Origin: Coprobacillus cateniformis
GTDB taxonomy: Bacteria > Bacillota_I > Bacilli_A > Erysipelotrichales > Coprobacillaceae
Assembly (NCBI RefSeq): GCF_009767585.1
Contig: NZ_WSNW01000001.1
Location: 2,688,041-2,752,040, forward strand
Reading direction: 5' to 3'
DNA: 64,000 nucleotides
The position numbers and the translations under genes were made by a program. Every line of letters starts with the position of its first letter. The first letter of the stretch is position 1. This document shows, one piece after another, positions 8,432-17,719 of the stretch. The notes under the pieces were generated by a model. That model was not told the origin of the DNA, searched no databases, and saw only the letters and a program-made list of their open reading frames with translations.

Positions 8432-9565
8432 ATGAAAGAAAAAGTCGTATTAGGTCTCAGTGGTGGAGTTGATAGTGCGGTTGCTGCCTATTTATTAAAA
8501 GAACAGGGCTATGAAGTGATTTGCGTTTTTATGCGTAACTGGGATTCTTCGCTTAATAATGATATTTTAGGAAATCCTACCAATAATAATGAGATATGCC
8601 CTCAGGAAGAAGATTATAATGATGCTAAGAAAGTTGCTGAACATTTAGGATTGGAACTTCGCCGTGTTGATTTTATTAAAGAATATTGGGATCATGTTTT
8701 TACATATTTTTTAGAAGAATATGCCAAAGGAAGGACACCGAATCCAGATATTTTATGTAATAAACATATTAAGTTCAAAGCCTTTTTGGATTATGCAAAA
8801 TCGATTGATGCCAATTATATAGCAACAGGACATTATGCACGTGTTGAACATCATTTAGGACAAGATTCTCTTATGTTAAGAGGCGTTGATAATAATAAAG
8901 ATCAGACATATTTTCTATGTCAATTGAATCAGTCACAACTCCAGTCTTCACTATTTCCAATTGGTGAATTAACAAAGCCTGAAGTTAGAAAACTTGCAGA
9001 AGATCTAAATCTACCAGTTGCACATAAAAAAGATAGTACAGGAATTTGTTTTATTGGAGAACGTGACTTTAGAGAGTTTCTAAAAAATTATATTCCTGCT
9101 AAAAATGGTCATATGGTAGATATTCAAACAAAACAAATTGTTGGTGAACATCAAGGAATTATGTATTATACTATAGGACAAAGAAAAGGTCTTAATATTG
9201 GTGGACCTGGAGATGCATGGTTTGTTGTTGGAAAAGAATATGATGAGAATATATTATATGTTTGTCAAGGAGATCAAAATGATTGGCTAATGAGTGAAGG
9301 CGCTTTGATAACAGATGTTAATTGGATATCAAGTTTAAGACCAGAAGATGATTTTACATGTACTGCAAAATTTAGATATCGCCAAAAAGATAATGATGTT
9401 TCTGTTCATTTTGTAGATGAAACAACAATTTATGTCACATTTAAACAGCCTATTAAAGCTGTTACACCAGGACAGGCAGCAGTCTTTTACAATGCTGATG
9501 TGTGCTTGGGTGGGGGAACAATTGAAAAAGTTTATAAAGATCAAAAGGAGATTACATATTTATAA
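8432..9565 (+). CDS. mnmA: tRNA-specific 2-thiouridylase MnmA
   Basis: About 377 aa, family length. It thiolates U34 of Lys, Glu and Gln tRNAs with sulfur relayed from a cysteine desulfurase. Evidence: the PP-loop GLSGGVDSAV (residues 7-16), catalytic Cys in NPDILCNKHIKF (about 107), ATGHYAR, and the second catalytic Cys in STGICFIGERDF (about 202), then a C-terminal beta-barrel. The ATG at 8432 is spaced 6 nt from AAGGAGG. The in-frame GTG at 8426 overlaps the SD. The stop TAATG overlaps the recD2 start by 1 nt. Confidence 0.96.
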   Translation: MKEKVVLGLSGGVDSAVAAYLLKEQGYEVICVFMRNWDSSLNNDILGNPTNNNEICPQEEDYNDAKKVAEHLGLELRRVDFIKEYWDHVFTYFLEEYAKGRTPNPDILCNKHIKFKAFLDYAKSIDANYIATGHYARVEHHLGQDSLMLRGVDNNKDQTYFLCQLNQSQLQSSLFPIGELTKPEVRKLAEDLNLPVAHKKDSTGICFIGERDFREFLKNYIPAKNGHMVDIQTKQIVGEHQGIMYYTIGQRKGLNIGGPGDAWFVVGKEYDENILYVCQGDQNDWLMSEGALITDVNWISSLRPEDDFTCTAKFRYRQKDNDVSVHFVDETTIYVTFKQPIKAVTPGQAAVFYNADVCLGGGTIEKVYKDQKEITYL

Positions 9566-11757
9566 TGTTAGAATACACTGGAATTATTAAACAGGTGCGA
9601 TTCTATAGTGAAGATACAAAGTTTATTGTTTGTGTGATTGATAGTGAACAAGAAGATAAACCAATATTGGCAACAGGATATATGAGTTATGTAAACCCAC
9701 AAGATAAATATCATTTTCAAGGGGAATACACAATTCATCCTAAATATGGTAAACAATTTCAAATTCAATCATATGAGATTATTTTAGCGGATGATGAGAG
9801 TGAAATCATTCGCTATTTATCTAGCCCATTATTCAAGGGAATTGGTGAAAAACAAGCAACTGCTATTGTTGATACATTGGGAAAAGATGCACTCAATAAA
9901 ATTAAAGAAGATAAACATGTTTTAGATAGTGTTCGTGGAATGAATGAAAAAAAGCGTGAAACAATTATTGATGTTTTATCCTCTCAGGATTTTGATCAAG
10001 AGGTTTTATCATTTTTTATGGGACATGGTATTAGTACTAAAAATTTAGCACTCATCCAAGCTGTTTATCAGGAACATACATTAGATGTTTTGCAAAACAA
10101 TCCTTATCAGCTTATAGATGATATTGATGGAATTGGTTTTAAAACAGCAGATGAACTGGCTTTGAAAATAGGCGTTGATCCTTTAGATGACAATCGCATG
10201 AAAGCAGCTGTTCTTTATGCATTAAAAGAAGCTTGTTTTCAAGATGGCAGTACTTTTCAAGAACATGATCGCATTTATAAGAATTTCCATCGCTTTATAC
10301 CAAACATCTCATATGAGCAATGTGATGACTATTTAGATGAACTGATTGATGAAGAAAAGATTATACAAGAAGTAGAAAAATATTATCCGTTTGATTTATA
10401 TGAAAGTGAAAATATCATTGCCAAGACATTTCAGCGTTGGCTTAAAGCACCACTTTATAAATATGATGATGAGGAAGTCAATCAATTATTAGATGACTTA
10501 CAAAATACATTGGCTATTGAATATGATGATTTACAAAAAGAGGCTATTCGTTTATTTTTAGAACAATCAGCAATGATTTTAACTGGTGGACCTGGAACTG
10601 GAAAAACGACCATTGTTGAGGCTATAATAAAATTATATACAAAATTAAATCCAGACCAACGAATTGCTATGGTTGCACCAACTGGTCGTGCATCAAAAAG
10701 ATTAAGTGAAGTCACAGGTCTTGAAGCTTGTACAATTCATCGACTTTTAAAATGGGATTTACATACGAATACATTTGCAGTTAATGCTCAAAATCCTTTA
10801 GATATAGATTTGTTGGTTATTGATGAATTTTCAATGGTAGATTCTTTATTGTTTTCAAATCTCCTCTCTGCTTCTTGTAAGGTGACAAAAATTTTATTGA
10901 TTGGTGATGACCAGCAGTTACCTTCAGTTGCACCAGGACATGTATTGAAGGATTTACTAGAAAGCCAAATGATACCAACAGTTAAATTAGATCGTATTTA
11001 TCGTCAGTCACAGGAAAGTGGAATTACTCAATTAGCACATAGTATTCGTAATGATCATTATCAAGAACATCTTTTTTTTGATTATAAAGATATCCATTTT
11101 CAAACATGTGCTTCTTATGACATTGTGAACTATGTAAAGGTTCTTGTTTCAAAAGCAATGAAAGAAGGATATGATGCTAATGATATTCAAGTTCTAGCAC
11201 CAATGTATAATGGTGTAGCAGGAATTGATGCCTTAAATGACTGTTTACAAGAACTTTTAAATCCTCATGATGAGTATAAAAATGAATTGCGTGTTGGTAA
11301 ACGTATTTATCGTGAGGGCGATAAGATTTTACAATTAAAAAATCGTATTGACGATAATGTTTTTAATGGCGATATTGGTATTTTAGAAGAAATATGTTAT
11401 AAAGATAATTTTGAATTTTTGGCAGATACACTGATTGTTAATTTTGATGGAGTATATGTAGAATATACTGCTAATGATTTTTATACAATTACACATGCTT
11501 ATTGTATGAGTATTCATAAATCTCAAGGAAATGAATTCAAAATTGTTATTATGCCAGTTTTAAAAGACTATTATATTATGTTAAAGAAAAATTTAATTTA
11601 TACAGGTTTAACACGGGCAAAGCAATCTTTATTTGTAATTGGAAATCATCAGGCATTTGCTTATGGAATTGCTAATAATCATGATGAAAAAAGACGAACA
11701 ACGCTATCTGAAAAAATGTCACAAACTCAATCAATTTCACCGTATGATTTTATGTAA
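9565..11757 (+). CDS. recD2: RecD2-type SF1B DNA helicase
   Basis: 730 aa, typical of RecBC-independent RecD2 (YrrC), with an N-terminal OB/HhH region (residues 1-230 including ADELALKIGV) and SF1 helicase core. Motif I is GGPGTGKTT (about 340), with APTGRASKRL, the Walker B VIDEFSMVD (about 417), GDDQQLPSVAPG, LDRIYRQ and the C-terminal YCMSIHKSQGNEF and TRAKQSLFVIG blocks. It unwinds DNA 5' to 3' and takes part in repair and replication-fork maintenance. Its start overlaps the mnmA stop, as in other Firmicutes where these genes are neighbours. Confidence 0.95.
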   Translation: MLEYTGIIKQVRFYSEDTKFIVCVIDSEQEDKPILATGYMSYVNPQDKYHFQGEYTIHPKYGKQFQIQSYEIILADDESEIIRYLSSPLFKGIGEKQATAIVDTLGKDALNKIKEDKHVLDSVRGMNEKKRETIIDVLSSQDFDQEVLSFFMGHGISTKNLALIQAVYQEHTLDVLQNNPYQLIDDIDGIGFKTADELALKIGVDPLDDNRMKAAVLYALKEACFQDGSTFQEHDRIYKNFHRFIPNISYEQCDDYLDELIDEEKIIQEVEKYYPFDLYESENIIAKTFQRWLKAPLYKYDDEEVNQLLDDLQNTLAIEYDDLQKEAIRLFLEQSAMILTGGPGTGKTTIVEAIIKLYTKLNPDQRIAMVAPTGRASKRLSEVTGLEACTIHRLLKWDLHTNTFAVNAQNPLDIDLLVIDEFSMVDSLLFSNLLSASCKVTKILLIGDDQQLPSVAPGHVLKDLLESQMIPTVKLDRIYRQSQESGITQLAHSIRNDHYQEHLFFDYKDIHFQTCASYDIVNYVKVLVSKAMKEGYDANDIQVLAPMYNGVAGIDALNDCLQELLNPHDEYKNELRVGKRIYREGDKILQLKNRIDDNVFNGDIGILEEICYKDNFEFLADTLIVNFDGVYVEYTANDFYTITHAYCMSIHKSQGNEFKIVIMPVLKDYYIMLKKNLIYTGLTRAKQSLFVIGNHQAFAYGIANNHDEKRRTTLSEKMSQTQSISPYDFM

Positions 11758-11799
11758 AATGGTCATACTAAGAATGTACTTTTAAAGGAGTGAGACATA

Positions 11800-11937
11800 A
11801 TGTCTAAATTAGCAGTTGCCTTTTTCTCAGCAGGAATTGTTGCCGCAGCAATGATTATGATGAGTGATATGCCTTGTGCTGATGAAATTGAACATACAGT
11901 TCATAAAGCAAAAAAGGCTATCAAAGAACAACTTTAA
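11800..11937 (+). CDS. 45-aa membrane-anchored small protein, unknown
   Basis: Strong SD AAAGGAG (about 9 nt before the ATG), a stop at 11935-11937 and a terminator right after: a complete small transcription unit or recD2 operon tail. The protein has one hydrophobic N-terminal helix (LAVAFFSAGIVAAAMIMM, residues 4-21). An acidic/Cys segment (SDMPCADE) and a short basic amphipathic helix (HTVHKAKKAIKEQL) follow. I recognise no family. Topology suggests a single-pass membrane microprotein with a cytosolic or surface helix. Confidence 0.7.
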   Translation: MSKLAVAFFSAGIVAAAMIMMSDMPCADEIEHTVHKAKKAIKEQL

Positions 11938-11945
11938 GGAGTACT

Positions 11946-11970
11946 AAGGACTAATTTTTAGTCCTTTTTG
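11946..11970 (+). terminator. Terminator of the mnmA-recD2-microprotein unit
   Basis: The stem AAGGACTA / TAGTCCTT with a short AT loop, followed by TTTTT. Confidence 0.88.
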
Positions 11971-11988
11971 ATATAAAGGGGTTTTCAT

Positions 11989-13020
11989 ATGAATAAAGTT
12001 ACGCTAGCTAAAAATATCATTATCTTTAGTATTTGTGCTATTTTGTTATATTATGTCATTACATTATTTCAAATAGGTGCATTCTTTTGTTATGTTTTTA
12101 ATTTATTTTTTCCACTTATTATTGCTTTGTTCTTTCATTTTTTATTAGATCCTTTGATAGATTATTTTACAAATGATAGATTAAGCAGAAAAATTGTTGT
12201 TGTCCATATTTATCTATCCTTATCATTGTTATTTGTGATAGGATGCTATTTTGTTGCTCCTTATATTTTGGAACAATGTTTAAAATTTTATAATCAATAT
12301 TGTAATGGTCATTTAAGATTGAATCCAATTTTCTCTACAATCTTTGATTTTTTACAACAATATCAAGTCATAGATTATTTAATGGGAATTCTTAATGGTT
12401 GGACACAATCTGTCATTTACTGGGTTACCAATATCCTTTTAGCCATGGGAATATCATTTTATCTTTCTTATGATAATATGCATCTTATCGAGAAATTAAT
12501 TGTTTATTTACCATTTGATAAACAAGGACCATGTATGCAAACCTTAAAACGCTTAAAACTTTTAACTTATCAGTTTATGAAATCTTTAATTTTAGATTTT
12601 CTCTTTTTCTTTTTAATGTGTCTTATTCCTTTCTTTTTTATTGATGAAGATCTCTTTTTATGGATTGCCCTCTTTTTATCAATTACCAATCTTGTGCCTT
12701 ATATTGGACCTTATATAGGTGGGATACCTGTTGTTATTTATGAATATATAGCTGATCCTCAAATGGGATATGTTGCTTTTATTGCAGTCATTGTTCTACA
12801 ATATTTAGAATCTTCATATTTACAGCCTTATCTTTTTTCTAAGTGTATACGACTACATCCTATTGCTTTGTTTATAGCATTGACCTTCTTTGGTGATTTA
12901 TTTGGTATTGTAGGGATGATCTTTTCACCATTGCTATTATCATATAGTTTACTTTTGCTAGAGTTACTAAAAAATCTAAATGTTTTTACGAAAGTTAAAC
13001 AAATTGTTTCAAAAGAATAA
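11989..13020 (+). CDS. AI-2E family transporter (YtvI/PerM-like permease)
   Basis: 343 aa with the family's eight-helix layout: paired helices at residues 9-30 and 32-55, 70-90, then a central soluble stretch. A helix at 145-165 and a closely packed C-terminal set (about 205-310) follow. The C-terminal LVPYIGPYIGGIPVVI segment is the family hallmark. Members are proposed to export small molecules or act as Na+/H+ antiporters. The AI-2 link is historical and unproven for this branch. SD AAAGGGG precedes the ATG. It is flanked by terminators on both sides, so it is monocistronic. Confidence 0.85.
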   Translation: MNKVTLAKNIIIFSICAILLYYVITLFQIGAFFCYVFNLFFPLIIALFFHFLLDPLIDYFTNDRLSRKIVVVHIYLSLSLLFVIGCYFVAPYILEQCLKFYNQYCNGHLRLNPIFSTIFDFLQQYQVIDYLMGILNGWTQSVIYWVTNILLAMGISFYLSYDNMHLIEKLIVYLPFDKQGPCMQTLKRLKLLTYQFMKSLILDFLFFFLMCLIPFFFIDEDLFLWIALFLSITNLVPYIGPYIGGIPVVIYEYIADPQMGYVAFIAVIVLQYLESSYLQPYLFSKCIRLHPIALFIALTFFGDLFGIVGMIFSPLLLSYSLLLLELLKNLNVFTKVKQIVSKE

Positions 13021-13056
13021 TCATAAAAAATATTCATATTATGATTATTCTTTATC
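13014..13056 (+). terminator. Terminator after the AI-2E permease
   Basis: A long stem GAATAATCAT / ATGATTATTC overlapping the stop codon, followed by TTTATCTT. Confidence 0.75.
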
Positions 13057-13108
13057 TTACAAATTCTTTAAATGATATTCTTTATAATAAAAGAAAAAGG
13101 AGTCATTT

Positions 13109-14071
13109 ATGGAAACAAAAGATATTTTAGGATTACTAGGAGGTCTTGCCTTATTTCTTTATGGTATGAAAATGATGTCTGATGGCTTGTTAGATGGGGC
13201 AGGGATTAAATTAGAATATATTTTAGAAAAACTCACTAATCACAAATTAAAAGCTATTTTGGTAGGGACATTGATAACTTGTATTATTCAAAGTTCATCT
13301 GCAATGACAGTCATGTTAATAGGCTTTGTGAATGCCAAAGTGATGAAACTAAATAGAGCTATTTGGGTTATAATGGGAGCAAATATTGGGACCACAATGA
13401 CAGGACAATTGATTGCTTTTGATATAGGTGTTTTTGCACCTGTATTTGCTATTGTAGGGGTTATTCTGATTGTCTTTTTCTCATGGCGTGCAGCTCGTTT
13501 ATGTGGCGAAGTTTTGACTGGAATAGGGATGTTGTTTATGGGATTAGAAATGATGTCACAATCAATGATACCTTTACAGTCATCTGAATTGTTCTTAAAT
13601 TCCATGATCACTCTTTCGCATCCTTTATTTGCGGTTTTAGTTGGGGCATTATTTACAGCAATTATTCAAAGTTCATCAGCTTCTATTGGTATCTTACAAA
13701 CCCTTGCAATGCAACATCTTATCCCTTTTTCTCAGGCAGTATATTTTTTATTTGGATTTGATATTGGAACATGTATGACTGCTTTCATTGCATCATTATC
13801 TGGTTGTCGTAATGCTAAAAGATTAGCTTTGTTTCATCTTCTTTTTAATGTATTGGGAACTTCAGCTTTTCTTGTTATTTGTCAATTTACTCCAATTGTA
13901 TCAATAGTTGAAGGCTGGACTCCCCATGAACCAATGCGTAAAATTGCGAATATGCATACATTATTTAATGTCATAACAACAGCGGCCTTTTTATTCATTG
14001 ATAAGCCTATTCTAAAATTTATTGAAAGATTAATTCCATTAACAAAGAAGAGGGAAAAAGGATATATATAA
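13109..14071 (+). CDS. Na/Pi-cotransporter II-related protein (short form)
   Basis: 320 aa, polytopic. The inverted-repeat signature of the family is clear: QSSSAMTVM near residue 60 and QSSSASIG near residue 189, each after a hydrophobic helix pair. GANIGTTMTG and GFDIGTCMTA are the matching substrate-site repeats. Members import inorganic phosphate with sodium. Many bacterial homologues carry a C-terminal PhoU-like domain of about 200 aa. Here the protein stops soon after the last helix (KKREKGYI), so this is the PhoU-less form. Confidence 0.9.
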   Translation: METKDILGLLGGLALFLYGMKMMSDGLLDGAGIKLEYILEKLTNHKLKAILVGTLITCIIQSSSAMTVMLIGFVNAKVMKLNRAIWVIMGANIGTTMTGQLIAFDIGVFAPVFAIVGVILIVFFSWRAARLCGEVLTGIGMLFMGLEMMSQSMIPLQSSELFLNSMITLSHPLFAVLVGALFTAIIQSSSASIGILQTLAMQHLIPFSQAVYFLFGFDIGTCMTAFIASLSGCRNAKRLALFHLLFNVLGTSAFLVICQFTPIVSIVEGWTPHEPMRKIANMHTLFNVITTAAFLFIDKPILKFIERLIPLTKKREKGYI

Positions 14072-14088
14072 CAAGAATTGTTTTTATA

Positions 14089-14117
14089 TTGATTTTTACA
14101 ATAAAATTGGGTATAAT
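14089..14117 (+). promoter_or_regulatory. Promoter of the alaS T-box transcript
   Basis: TTGATT (14089-14094) and TATAAT (14112-14117), spaced 17 bp, immediately before the T-box leader. Confidence 0.75.
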
Positions 14118-14124
14118 ACAAAAG

Positions 14125-14342
14125 TCAAATCGTTAAAAAAGAAGAGTATTTATAATTCTGTTTTTAGAGAGGAAATGGTTGGTGCAAATTTCTATCAGAA
14201 TATAAAGAAAGCTACTTTGAAGAGTGATGTAAACATCAACGCATAGTCGGCGTTATCGACTTAGAGAGCATAATCTTTTGATTATGAATAAGGATGGTAC
14301 CGCGATTTAAGTCGTTCCTTTTATAGGAAGGACTTTTTATTT
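14125..14342 (+). promoter_or_regulatory. T-box riboswitch, alanine type
   Basis: A stem I region containing AGAGAGGAAATGG and the GGTTGGTGCAAA apical elements is followed by a candidate specifier GCU (Ala, 14211-14213). The T-box core AAGGATGGTACCGCG is at 14290-14304. A terminator stem (AAGTCGTTCC / GGAAGGACTT, 14308-14336) is followed by T's. Uncharged tRNA-Ala would stabilise the antiterminator and allow transcription into alaS. The position directly upstream of alaS confirms the specificity. Confidence 0.95.
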
Positions 14343-14361
14343 TGTAAAGGAGAAGGATATT

Positions 14362-16971
14362 ATGAAACAATTAACTGGAAATCAAGTAAGACAAATGTTC
14401 TTGGATTATTTTAAATCTAAAGGACACATGATTGAACCTGGGGCATCATTGATTCCTCATAATGATCCAACATTATTATGGATTAACGCAGGAGTTGCAG
14501 CATTAAAAAAATATTTTGATGGAAGTGAACAACCCGCATGCCATAGAATAGTCAATGCTCAAAAATCAATTCGTACAAATGATATTGAAAATGTTGGAAA
14601 AACAGCAAGACATCATACTTTCTTTGAAATGTTAGGAAATTTTTCAATAGGAGATTATTTTAAAGAAGATGCGATTCCTTTTGCATGGGAGTTTCTAACA
14701 AGTCCGGAATGGATAGGATTTGATAAAGAAAAATTATATGTGACAGTTTATACTGATGATGACGATGCTTATCGTATTTGGACTGAAGTTTGTCATGTAG
14801 ATCCAAGTCATATTTTAAAAACTGATGGAAACTTTTGGGAAATTGGAGAAGGTCCAGGTGGTCCTGATTCTGAAATTTTCTATGATCGTGGTGTTGAATA
14901 TGACCCTGATGGTTTAGGTGAAAAATTATTTTTTGAAGAGTTAGAAAATGATCGTTATATTGAAATTTGGAACGTTGTTTTTTCACAATTTGATTGTAAT
15001 CCTACTATTGACCGAAAGGAATATAAAGAATTACCACAAAAAAACATTGATACTGGAATGGGTCTTGAAAGACTGGTTAGTATTATTCAAGGTGGAGAAA
15101 CAAATTTTGATACGGATTTCTTCCTGCCAATTATTCATGCAACTGAAGAAATGACAAATGTCAGATATGAAGACAATAAAATGGCTTATCGTGTCATTGC
15201 AGACCATATTCGTACTGTTACTTTTGCATTAAGTGATGGGGCATTGTTTGATAATGCAGGTAGAGGGTATGTTTTAAGACGTATTTTAAGACGTGCAGTT
15301 CGTTATGGGAAGAAGATTGGAATTGATCATTCTTTTATGTATAAATTGGTTTATGTTGTGGCTGATATTATGAAAGAATTCTATGATTATTTACCAGCTA
15401 AAGCAGACTATGTGAGTGGACTTGTAAAAAAGGAAGAAGAGGCTTTTCATAAAACATTATCTAATGGTGAGAAATTATTAAATCAGATGTTGAAAAAAAC
15501 AATTGATCAGCAATTAGACGGTAAAGATGCATTCAAATTATATGATACATATGGATTCCCATTAGAATTAACAGTTGAAATTGCAGAAGAAACAGGATTT
15601 ACAGTTGATGAAGCTGGTTTTAAAGCTGAAATGAAAGCTCAGCAAGTCCGTGCAAGAAATGCACGAGGTGATAATGAATCAATGTCATCACAAAAACCAG
15701 ATTTAATGGCTTTTGATACACCAAGTCAATTTGTATATGATCATTCACCAATAACAGCTAAAGTCATTGCTACTTTTATTGATGGTGTTAAATGTGATGA
15801 AATTACTACACAGGGAGAAATTATTTTAGACCAAACAACTTTCTATGCAGAGATGGGAGGACAGTGTGCTGATACTGGAACGATGTCTAATGAGACAACA
15901 TTGTTAGATGTGACATATGTTTCAAGAGCACCCCGTCTACAACATTTACATGTGATTAAAATTAAAAATGGAAGTGTCAAGGTTGGAGATGAATTGATTT
16001 TAAAAGTTGATGCACATAAACGTGCATTGATTCAAAATAATCATACTGCAACTCACTTATTACAAAAGGCTTTAAAGACAGTATTAGGTGAACATGTTTC
16101 GCAATCAGGGTCTTATGTTGATGCTGAAAGATTACGTTTTGACTTTACACATCCACAAAAGATGACTGATGAAGAAATACGCAAAGTTGAAGATCAAGTT
16201 AATGAACAAATTTTTAATGGGTTAAATGTACAAATTGAATTCATGAGCAAAGATGAAGCTATGCATTCTGGTGCAATGGCATTGTTTGATGAAAAGTATG
16301 GAGATCAAGTTCGTGTTGTCAGTGTTGGAGATTACTCTAAAGAACTTTGTGGTGGGTGCCATGTTTCCAATAGTGCTCAGATTGCTTTGTTTAAGATTGA
16401 AAGTGAGGAAAGTGTTGGATCAGGGATTCGTCGTATTGAAGCTGTGACTGCACAGAAAGCATATCAATCAATGAAGAAATCTGAAGAAACAATTCAAACA
16501 ATAAGTGAATTATTCAAATTAAAGAATAGAAATGAAATTGTAGAAAAAGTGACGCAATTCATAGATGAGACGCATGAAGTCAAAAAGGAAAGAGATCAAT
16601 ATTTAGACAAATTAAATAGTATTGAAGCAAAAGAAAAATCTAAGAATATAGAAGAGATAAATGGTGTACAATTCTTATATGTTAGTGAAAGTAAAGATGC
16701 TTCTATTGCTAAACAAATGACATTTGAATTAAGGGATCAATTAACAAATGGTGTTGTTGTTCTGGTGAGTGAATATGAAGGAAAAACATCTTATTTTGTT
16801 GGTTTAACAGCTTCAATGGTCAAAAATGGTTATAAAGCTGGTGATCTTGTTAAAATGATAAATGAAGTGACAGGCGGTAGAGGTGGTGGAAAACCAGACT
16901 TTGCACAAGGTGGGTGTCCTTCACAAGAACATATAAATGATGCAATCAAGCAAATAAAAAGCGTATTCTAA
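14362..16971 (+). CDS. alaS: Alanyl-tRNA synthetase
   Basis: 869 aa, full family length. The class II catalytic core at the N-terminus shows the HHTFFEMLGNFSIGDYF block (motif 2 region, near residue 76) and GMGLERL (motif 3). The editing domain shows HTATHLL (HxxxH, about 560) and the CGGCHV zinc segment (about 660). The C-terminal C-Ala domain ends in a GGRGGGKPDFAQGG motif (about 835). It charges tRNA-Ala and edits Ser/Gly mischarging. Controlled by the preceding T-box. Confidence 0.98.
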   Translation: MKQLTGNQVRQMFLDYFKSKGHMIEPGASLIPHNDPTLLWINAGVAALKKYFDGSEQPACHRIVNAQKSIRTNDIENVGKTARHHTFFEMLGNFSIGDYFKEDAIPFAWEFLTSPEWIGFDKEKLYVTVYTDDDDAYRIWTEVCHVDPSHILKTDGNFWEIGEGPGGPDSEIFYDRGVEYDPDGLGEKLFFEELENDRYIEIWNVVFSQFDCNPTIDRKEYKELPQKNIDTGMGLERLVSIIQGGETNFDTDFFLPIIHATEEMTNVRYEDNKMAYRVIADHIRTVTFALSDGALFDNAGRGYVLRRILRRAVRYGKKIGIDHSFMYKLVYVVADIMKEFYDYLPAKADYVSGLVKKEEEAFHKTLSNGEKLLNQMLKKTIDQQLDGKDAFKLYDTYGFPLELTVEIAEETGFTVDEAGFKAEMKAQQVRARNARGDNESMSSQKPDLMAFDTPSQFVYDHSPITAKVIATFIDGVKCDEITTQGEIILDQTTFYAEMGGQCADTGTMSNETTLLDVTYVSRAPRLQHLHVIKIKNGSVKVGDELILKVDAHKRALIQNNHTATHLLQKALKTVLGEHVSQSGSYVDAERLRFDFTHPQKMTDEEIRKVEDQVNEQIFNGLNVQIEFMSKDEAMHSGAMALFDEKYGDQVRVVSVGDYSKELCGGCHVSNSAQIALFKIESEESVGSGIRRIEAVTAQKAYQSMKKSEETIQTISELFKLKNRNEIVEKVTQFIDETHEVKKERDQYLDKLNSIEAKEKSKNIEEINGVQFLYVSESKDASIAKQMTFELRDQLTNGVVVLVSEYEGKTSYFVGLTASMVKNGYKAGDLVKMINEVTGGRGGGKPDFAQGGCPSQEHINDAIKQIKSVF

Positions 16972-17037
16972 GCACTTTTACTAGCAATTTTTAGCAATAT
17001 GGTGTAATATGAATTATATAGACAGGAGGTATGTGCT

Positions 17038-17295
17038 ATGGCAAAAGATTTTACTCAAACACGTCTATTTAATTCAGAAGAAATTAAAAGAGAAGTCATT
17101 CATTCTAATTTAATGACTGTTTCTCAAGCACTGGATGAAAGAGGATATAATGCAGTTCATCAGATTGCAGGTTACTTAATCTCTAATGACCCTGCATATA
17201 TTTCAAGCCACAAAGGAGCACGTTCAATTATTCAACAGATTGATCGTGATGAAATTATTGAGGAACTTGTAAAATTCTATTTGGAGTCAAAATAG
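17038..17295 (+). CDS. IreB-family regulatory phosphoprotein (YrzL, UPF0297)
   Basis: 85 aa, exact family length, opening MAKDFTQTRLFN and containing QALDERGYNAVHQIAGYLISNDP split over residues 31-53, which are the family's conserved blocks. In Enterococcus, IreB is phosphorylated by the Ser/Thr kinase IreK on N-terminal Thr residues and affects cephalosporin resistance. Thr5 and Thr8 are present here. The conserved alaS-ireB-ruvX order supports the call. The stop overlaps the GTG start of ruvX by 1 nt. Confidence 0.93.
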   Translation: MAKDFTQTRLFNSEEIKREVIHSNLMTVSQALDERGYNAVHQIAGYLISNDPAYISSHKGARSIIQQIDRDEIIEELVKFYLESK

Positions 17296-17717
17296 TGGAG
17301 AAAATATTAGGATTAGATTTGGGATCAAGAACGTGTGGTATAGCAATAAGTGATCCATTAGGAATTATTGCCCAAGGAGTTGAGACATATCGTTTTAAAG
17401 ATAATCACTATAAAAGTGCTGCTTATCATATCAAAACGATAGTCCAGGAAAATAATATCCATACAATTGTACTCGGTCTTCCTAAGCATATGAATGGAGA
17501 TTTGGGCGAGAGAGCACAAATCTCTATTGATTTTAAGGAACGATTAGAGAAAATGATGGATGTCGAAGTTATACTTGTAGATGAAAGATTAACAACTGTA
17601 ATGATGGAGAATCAACTGATCTTTGCTGATGTTTCTAGAAAGAAGCGCAAAGAAGTTATTGATAAACTCGCTGCTGTTCAAATTCTACAAGGGTATTTAG
17701 ATAGTCAAAGGAGATAG
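17295..17717 (+). CDS. ruvX: RuvX/YqgF-family Holliday junction resolvase-like protein
   Basis: 140 aa. An RNase H-like fold: LGLDLGSRTCGIAISD (residues 5-20) supplies the first catalytic Asp, VLGLPKHMNG the next block and VDERLTTV (about 95-102) the conserved DER. Roles assigned to the family are 16S pre-rRNA 5'-end processing and possible junction resolution. It starts with GTG overlapping the ireB stop (ATAGTG). No other start fits. Confidence 0.93.
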   Translation: MEKILGLDLGSRTCGIAISDPLGIIAQGVETYRFKDNHYKSAAYHIKTIVQENNIHTIVLGLPKHMNGDLGERAQISIDFKERLEKMMDVEVILVDERLTTVMMENQLIFADVSRKKRKEVIDKLAAVQILQGYLDSQRR

Positions 17718-17719
17718 TC

